Source: Mucilaginibacter mali
GTDB lineage: Bacteria; Bacteroidota; Bacteroidia; Sphingobacteriales; Sphingobacteriaceae
Reading direction: 5' to 3'
Assembly: GCF_013283875.1 (NCBI RefSeq)
Contig: NZ_CP054139.1
Coordinates: forward strand, 1,612,001-1,676,000
DNA length: 64,000 nucleotides
How positions within the stretch are numbered: the stretch's first letter is position 1; each line of letters opens with the position of its first letter. Below the pieces are notes generated by a model. It did no database searches, was not told the origin of the DNA, and saw only the letters and a list, made by a program, of their open reading frames with translations. A program made the translations under genes and the position numbers. Below, piece after piece: positions 58,837 to 64,000 of this stretch.

Positions 58837-58918
58837 CTTGTCATTTGCGCGAGGAACGAAGCAATCGCTATCCTATACCGATCTTTGGGCGTGCGATTGC
58901 TTCATTACAACACTGACA
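58837..58918. repeat. Degenerate GTCAT palindrome between convergent genes
   Basis: CTTGTCA...GAAGCAATCGC (58837-58868) faces GCGATTGCTTC...TGACAAG (58892-58918). It lies between PL6 and the minus-strand PAP2 gene. From 58919 to 59110 I see no gene, only short G/C-rich words such as AAGCCTGGCCGCAGGC. Confidence 0.65.
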
Positions 58919-59110
58919 AGCTCAATTTTAAGCGTTAGGGAGTGAAGCGGATACCGGCCAATGTCGTTAAGTTAAACGTTATGCAGCATCGTTAGCGGTT
59001 GTAGTTTTGTAGAAAACGATTACATTTCGCATCAATGCTTGGCCTAAGGCCTGTGTAGTATGAGCGGAAAGCCTGGCCGCAGGCAACGCCTGTGAAATCA
59101 AAAAATATAA

Positions 59111-59758
59111 TTATTCCTTACCCTTATTGCCCAGCATCCAGGTAACCAGCTTAAAAATAGGGTAAACAGCTACCGGGGCTACCAGTACATCCATGGTATA
59201 ATGCACGTGTTGAACCAGCAATAAAACCATTACAGAAGCGGTGGCTATAAAGCCGATGACCTTGTCCGACCGTTTCTCCAGTGTAAGATAGATCAAACAC
59301 AAGGTAGCGGTATGGCCCGAGAAGAAAAGATCTTTGGTGATGGTGGCATTACCGTAAAAAATGCCGGTCAAGGGGTCTATCAGGTGGATCAGCCCGGCAG
59401 GCGGATCTAACTTTATTACGCTGATGGTGAAAAAGCGCAGTAAGATAATGGCCGAATATGACCATACATAAGTTACATACATGGCAGGCTTGCGCGCCGC
59501 GCGGTAAAAAGCCAGCAGGCCCATACCCCATATAATAGCGAAAATGGCTACCGATACATTATGGGGAGGGATTTGGTTAAGCACCCAATCATTTATCTGC
59601 AAACCTTTTCTTTGTTCGATAGTGTTGAAAAAGAAAGGCATTACAGCCAGTAATATAGCGATGAGGATAGAACCAAATATGATCTGGAAACGGGCCGCGG
59701 ACGAGCTCCAAAGCATTTTCCAGCTTTCTTTGGTAGATATGGTAGTAGTTTTATTCAA
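59111..59758 (-). CDS. PAP2_C family membrane protein, sphingomyelin-synthase-like
   Basis: A 215-residue protein with about six membrane segments. The catalytic triad of lipid phosphotransferases of this family is visible: SGHT (His 149) in LFFSGHTATLCLIYLTLEK, and HYTMDV (His 186, Asp 190) in LLVQHVHYTMDVLVAPV. A further family feature is the loop FYGNATITKDLFFSGHT. This is the H-H-D plan of sphingomyelin/inositol-phosphoceramide synthases. Sphingobacteriaceae make sphingolipids, so a head-group transferase onto ceramide is possible; a plain phosphatidate phosphatase is the alternative. Single-gene unit. Confidence 0.75.
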   Translation of the reverse strand: MNKTTTISTKESWKMLWSSSAARFQIIFGSILIAILLAVMPFFFNTIEQRKGLQINDWVLNQIPPHNVSVAIFAIIWGMGLLAFYRAARKPAMYVTYVWSYSAIILLRFFTISVIKLDPPAGLIHLIDPLTGIFYGNATITKDLFFSGHTATLCLIYLTLEKRSDKVIGFIATASVMVLLLVQHVHYTMDVLVAPVAVYPIFKLVTWMLGNKGKE

Positions 59759-59867
59759 TGCAATAAATTATATAGTGGCCGCAAAAATAAGCGATATGTT
59801 TTAATTGTTAAACAAATTTTAAGCCATCATTATCAAAAAACGCCAAATATGTTAAGTTATTGCAAAC

Positions 59868-59904
59868 AAAACGGGCCCGAGGTGGTATACCGCGGGCCCG
59901 TTTT
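59868..59904 (-). terminator. Intrinsic terminator of the YceI gene
   Basis: AAAACGGGCCCG and CGGGCCCGTTTT form a 12-bp perfect stem around about 13 nt; on the minus strand the 3' side is T-rich. It lies 35 bp after the YceI stop. Confidence 0.8.
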
Positions 59905-59938
59905 AATAAAGGAGGCTTAAACTTAAGCCATAATAAAA

Positions 59939-60517
59939 TTATTGTTTAACAAATTCAGCGTTAGCGTTCAGGGTAACTTCATCGCTTACGGCAGCGCTTG
60001 GGAAGTTAGCACCGATACCAAAATCCTTACGTTTAACGGTACCGCTTACTTTAAAGCCGGCAACAGTTTTCTTGTTCATTTGGTTAGTGTAAACACCACG
60101 GAAGGTAGCATCTAAGGTAACTGGTTTGGTAACTCCTTTTAAAGTAAGGTTACCGGTAACTTTGTAAGTTTTGTCGCCGGTTTTTTGGAACGAAGTGCTT
60201 TTGAAGGTCATTTTAGGGAACTGGGCAGCGTTAAAGAAGTCGGCACCTTTAATGTGGTTATCGCGGGCATCGTTATCAGTGCTTACCGAAGCAACGTCGG
60301 CGCTCAGGTCAACAACAGCATCGCTAAAATCATCTTTTGATGAAGTAATGGTAGCTGTAAAGTTTTTAAACGAACCTTCAACGTCGGATACCATCATGTG
60401 GGTAACAGTAAAGGCTAATTTTGAGTGGGCGTTATCCACGGTCCAGTTACCATCGGCAATAGGTTTAAATGCAAGTAAAGCTACTGCTGTAAATAGGGTG
60501 ATCAGTGTTTTTTTCAT
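59939..60517 (-). CDS. YceI-family periplasmic lipocalin-like protein
   Basis: A 192-residue exported protein (signal peptide MKKTLITLFTAVALLAFKPI). YceI blocks: WTVDNAHSKLAFTVTHMMVS, DVASVSTDNDARDNHIKGAD, FFNAAQFPKMTFKSTSFQKT, VTGNLTLKGVTKPVTLDATF and VKRKDFGIGANFPSAAVSDE. YceI proteins have a lipocalin-like barrel that binds polyisoprenoids (TT1927b) or related amphiphiles in the periplasm. No operon partner; a 230-bp AT-rich region precedes the start. Family certain, ligand unknown. Confidence 0.93.
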   Translation of the reverse strand: MKKTLITLFTAVALLAFKPIADGNWTVDNAHSKLAFTVTHMMVSDVEGSFKNFTATITSSKDDFSDAVVDLSADVASVSTDNDARDNHIKGADFFNAAQFPKMTFKSTSFQKTGDKTYKVTGNLTLKGVTKPVTLDATFRGVYTNQMNKKTVAGFKVSGTVKRKDFGIGANFPSAAVSDEVTLNANAEFVKQ

Positions 60518-60717
60518 TGTTTTGGTTATTTATATTTTAAATTAAATGTTTAAACATGCAAATGTTGTCATTTTTAGTTTATCGAACAATTGATATATAT
60601 CAATAAATTGTAATAATGTCAGTTTGGTCAAATATACGGTTTAATAAACAGTGGGGTTGCCACGATAAGCCTTATGTATGTTAAATTAATAAGTAGAGCG
60701 TAAAACCAAAATAAGTG

Positions 60718-60725
60718 TATTTTTG
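60718..60725 (+). promoter_or_regulatory. -7 box before coaD (TATTTTTG)
   Basis: Exact TAnnTTTG match 23 bp before the coaD ATG. Confidence 0.5.
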
Positions 60726-60748
60726 AAGAAAGAAACCTGAAGCTAAAT

Positions 60749-61210
60749 ATGAAGATCGCCCTTTTCCCCGGCTCGTTTGATCCTGTTACCAAAGCCCACG
60801 TTGATATTGTAAAGCGTTCGGTTGGTCTGTTCGATAAACTTTATATAGGCATAGGGGCCAATAGCACAAAACCTGGTTTTTTGCCTATCGAAAAACGGGA
60901 GCAAATGCTGCGCGCCGTTTTCCAGGACGAGCCGCGCATCCATATTATCGCTTATGAAGGGTTAACGGTTAACTTCTGCAAAAGCATTAACGCTACATTC
61001 ATGGTACGCGGTATCCGTACCGTATCCGATTTTGAGTATGAGAAAGCCATAGCGCAAATGAACCACGCGCTGGCGCCCGATATCGAGAGTATATTTATTG
61101 TGAGTAAGCCCGGCTATTCGTCCATCAGTTCAACCATTGTGCGCGAAATTATGAAGCACAATGGCGATGTAAGCCAGTTTATCCCTTCAGCGGCTTTGCC
61201 GTATCTTTAA
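60749..61210 (+). CDS. coaD: Pantetheine-phosphate adenylyltransferase
   Basis: Penultimate step of CoA synthesis: 4'-phosphopantetheine plus ATP to dephospho-CoA. At 153 residues it is of normal length. Nucleotidyltransferase motifs: FPGSFDPVTKAHVDIVKRSV (the T/HxGH motif here reads TKAH, with Ala for Gly), and YSSISSTIVREIMKHNGDVS (ISSTxxR), with GIRTVSDFEYEKAIAQMNHA between. Cytoplasmic hexamer. Its last 32 bp overlap the 3' end of the NUDIX gene on the other strand. The supply of CoA fits the beta-oxidation theme but the gene is housekeeping. Confidence 0.96.
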   Translation: MKIALFPGSFDPVTKAHVDIVKRSVGLFDKLYIGIGANSTKPGFLPIEKREQMLRAVFQDEPRIHIIAYEGLTVNFCKSINATFMVRGIRTVSDFEYEKAIAQMNHALAPDIESIFIVSKPGYSSISSTIVREIMKHNGDVSQFIPSAALPYL

Positions 61211-61820
61211 GCAGGTCCACCTTTTCCAATACATCCATTATTGATGGAAAGGTATTGCTTTTTATCTCGTCCATATGGCTTTTATTAAACCATTGCACGT
61301 CGGTAATGCCTTCTTCAAGCTGTGGTTTTAGCTTTTCGCTGCCTTTATACTTCATGCTGTACCAGTAGGTTTTCTTCAATACAATTTCGCCTTTGCTGAT
61401 ATAGGTATGGTAGGTGCTGATGATCTTTTTACCGGCTTTACTAACGGTAATGCCGCATTCTTCCTCCACTTCGCGCACACCGCCTTCTTTTTTCTTCTCG
61501 CCTTTTTCAAGTTTGCCTTTTGGCAGGTCCCATTTATCGTTGCGGTAGATAAACAGGTAATCGCCGGCCGAATTTTTTACCAAACCGCCCGATGCTTCGA
61601 TCACGAATGCCGTTTTTACCACCTTTTTCAGGAAAGCTTTGGCATCATCGCACAGGATAAAAAAGCGTTTATACTTATGCTGATTTGTAACTTGTGCATA
61701 AATTGTTTTGAAGTCAAAAAACTGATTGTCAAGCTTCTGGAAGTTTTCAGGATGGTTTGGTTGTACAGATGTAATGAGTAAAACCTTTTCGTTGATATAA
61801 ATTCTGTATTTTTGAGCCAT
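61179..61820 (-). CDS. NUDIX hydrolase
   Basis: From ATG 61820 (MAQKYRIYINEKVLLITSVQ) the protein has 213 residues; an upstream in-frame start at 61973 lies inside pyrE and is rejected. N-terminal extension of about 70 residues, then the NUDIX domain with the full box GKLEKGEKKKEGGVREVEEE, CGI (G-x5-E-x7-REVEEECG). It hydrolyses nucleoside-diphosphate-linked compounds; substrate unknown. Unusual layout: its start codon overlaps that of divergent pyrE (CATG, 61818-61821), and its 3' end overlaps coaD by 32 bp. Its promoter must therefore lie within pyrE. Confidence 0.88.
   Translation of the reverse strand: MAQKYRIYINEKVLLITSVQPNHPENFQKLDNQFFDFKTIYAQVTNQHKYKRFFILCDDAKAFLKKVVKTAFVIEASGGLVKNSAGDYLFIYRNDKWDLPKGKLEKGEKKKEGGVREVEEECGITVSKAGKKIISTYHTYISKGEIVLKKTYWYSMKYKGSEKLKPQLEEGITDVQWFNKSHMDEIKSNTFPSIMDVLEKVDLLKDTAKPLKG
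61807..61814 (+). promoter_or_regulatory. -7 box of pyrE inside the NUDIX gene (TATTTTTG)
   Basis: TATTTTTG ends 4 bp before the pyrE ATG. With the usual 5-7 nt from -7 box to transcript start, the mRNA would begin at or next to the A of ATG, that is, leaderless. Confidence 0.45.
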
Positions 61821-62460
61821 GTTTAATAAAACTGAGACTGAACAAAAAGTAGCCGAGTTTCTGCTGCAAATTAAAGCAATTAAATTACAACCTAATAATC
61901 CTTTTACATGGGCATCGGGTTGGAAATCGCCTATATATTGCGATAACCGGGTAACGCTTTCGCATCCGGCCATCCGTACCTACATCAGGCAACAGCTTAC
62001 GCAAATTGTGCAGGATGAGTTTGGTTCGGTTGGTTGTATTGCTGGTGTAGCTACGGCCGGTATACCGCAAGGCGTATTGGTAGCGCAGGAACTGGGATTG
62101 CCTTTTGCTTACGTACGGTCTAAACCTAAAGAGCATGGTACCGGCAGCCTTATTGAAGGCGAAATTAAAACCGGCGAACGTATTGTGGTGATCGAAGACC
62201 TGATATCGACCGGAAAAAGCAGTTTGCAGGCCGTTGAAGCCCTGCGTGCCGCCGGGCATGATGTGGCAGGTTTGGCAGCGATATTTAGCTATGGCTTTGA
62301 CGTTGCCGACGAGAACTTTAAAAAAGCCAAATGCCGCTTTGTTACATTATCAAATTATAATGCCCTTTTAAAATTTGCCGAAGAAGGCCAGTATATACTG
62401 CCCGATGATGTGGAACTGCTAAAGAAGTGGCGCGAAGACCCGGAGAACTGGGGCAGATAA
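61819..62460 (+). CDS. pyrE: Orotate phosphoribosyltransferase
   Basis: Joins orotate and PRPP to give orotidine 5'-phosphate in pyrimidine synthesis. 213 residues; N-terminus MFNKTETEQKVAEFLLQIKA, then QPNNPFTWASGWKSPIYCDN, substrate site GVATAGIPQGVLVAQELGLP, YVRSKPKEHG and the PRPP loop RIVVIEDLISTGKSSLQAVE. The start is fixed by this conserved N-terminus. The start codon overlaps that of the NUDIX gene by two bases, leaving no spacer. A stem (62471-62507) follows the stop. Confidence 0.96.
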   Translation: MFNKTETEQKVAEFLLQIKAIKLQPNNPFTWASGWKSPIYCDNRVTLSHPAIRTYIRQQLTQIVQDEFGSVGCIAGVATAGIPQGVLVAQELGLPFAYVRSKPKEHGTGSLIEGEIKTGERIVVIEDLISTGKSSLQAVEALRAAGHDVAGLAAIFSYGFDVADENFKKAKCRFVTLSNYNALLKFAEEGQYILPDDVELLKKWREDPENWGR

Positions 62461-62470
62461 TAAAGAAAAA

Positions 62471-62507
62471 AATCCGCAGGCGCGTATGATGATATGCACT
62501 GCGGATT
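62471..62507 (+). terminator. Hairpin after pyrE
   Basis: AATCCGCAG (62471-62479) and CTGCGGATT (62499-62507) form a perfect 9-bp stem around 19 nt, 10 bp after the pyrE stop. No T-run, so terminator strength is uncertain. Confidence 0.5.
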
Positions 62508-62525
62508 GAAATATATAATAGTCCA

Positions 62526-62701
62526 TCAAAAGTTTAATGTGCCATGCGCCGGTTTAGTGGCGGTACGCAGGCTCATATACTTACTATCAACCAGGGAAAA
62601 ACTCTTCTTCCAGCGGTCAATTAAAAAACTTTCCTGTTCTCAACGTTGCGGATTGTTAATACACCGTTGATGATAATTAAACTGATAATTAAAACTGCCA
62701 T
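62526..62701 (-). pseudogene. Frameshifted small membrane protein
   Basis: ATG 62701 opens MAVLIISLIIINGVLTIRNV then ENRKVF and stop (TAA) directly after a run of six T. One more T, or a -1 slip on it, continues in an open frame of 32 residues (LIDRWKKSFSLVDSKYMSLR, TATKPAHGTLNF, stop at 62526). Both halves use coding-like codons (CTG, CGC, ACC). I read it as one gene of 58 residues with a single-base deletion or programmed slippage. Family not recognised. Confidence 0.4.

Positions 62702-64000
<1,299 letters not shown>

Noticed and set aside
61821..61973. N-terminal extension of the NUDIX gene into pyrE
   Set aside because: Encodes residues antisense to the conserved PyrE N-terminus; the NUDIX protein is complete from ATG 61820.

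Overview
The window looks like a chromosomal segment from a Bacteroidota bacterium of the family Sphingobacteriaceae; Mucilaginibacter or a close relative is my best guess. Support comes from a SusC/SusD pair, a one-protein hybrid two-component regulator, TonB/BNR/GH-type polysaccharide genes, lipoproteins with Bacteroidota-style lipoboxes, stand-alone MnmD, a DUF2027-Smr protein, and many TAnnTTTG -7 promoter boxes. No rRNA, tRNA, CRISPR or prophage was found. The species is an inference; only the phylum-level call is firm.

Layout. 1-4200 (minus strand): a YVTN beta-propeller/PKD-like secreted protein that runs off the left edge, a DUF418 membrane protein, a small membrane protein and an outer-membrane barrel. 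4385-7383: NADP isocitrate dehydrogenase followed 15 bp later by a complete IS1182-family element. 7675-13909: two lipoproteins, ManA, MnmD, a CstB-like persulfide dioxygenase-rhodanese and a DUF3943 protein. 14187-20872: a FadL/SGNH-hydrolase pair, an AraC regulator with a small lipoprotein, a polysaccharide lyase, and a divergent LacI regulator. 21507-34490: a fatty-acid beta-oxidation cluster (VLCAD-like dehydrogenase, EtfB, EtfA, thioesterase, acyl-CoA-binding protein, DUF2147, FadN-like bifunctional enzyme, thiolase, acyl-CoA ligase, enoyl-CoA isomerase, 2,4-dienoyl-CoA reductase). 34533-54677: a polysaccharide utilisation locus (GH78, serine hydrolase, SusD, SusC, hybrid regulator, then a five-gene operon BNR_4-GH43-GH2-GH35-GH16). 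54759-64000: cytochrome c, GNAT, DUF892, DUF2027-Smr, a PL6 lyase, a sphingomyelin-synthase-like PAP2 protein, YceI, CoaD, NUDIX, PyrE and a truncated ABC-F protein.

How the parts work together. The beta-oxidation block could handle saturated and unsaturated acyl chains: its isomerase and dienoyl-CoA reductase carry motifs of the mitochondrial enzymes. The PUL looks built for a rhamnose- and glucuronate-decorated galactan of the arabinogalactan type (inference from the enzyme set). Two C-tract sites of the same orientation and core lie in front of SusC and of the enzyme operon, on either side of the hybrid regulator gene, and are the best candidates for its operators. A perfect 20-bp palindrome in front of the polysaccharide lyase next to the LacI gene recurs, degenerate, in front of the PL6 lyase 38 kb away, suggesting one LacI regulon for uronic-acid polysaccharides.

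The most unusual non-genic signal is the organisation of the spacers. Several families of inverted repeats fill them. One palindrome family sits mainly between the 3' ends of convergent genes, a second family with 21-bp terminal inverted repeats sits on the 5' side of genes, and several spacers hold unrelated sequences folded into the same long-hairpin design. A NUDIX gene whose start codon overlaps that of pyrE and whose tail overlaps coaD is the tightest gene packing in the window.
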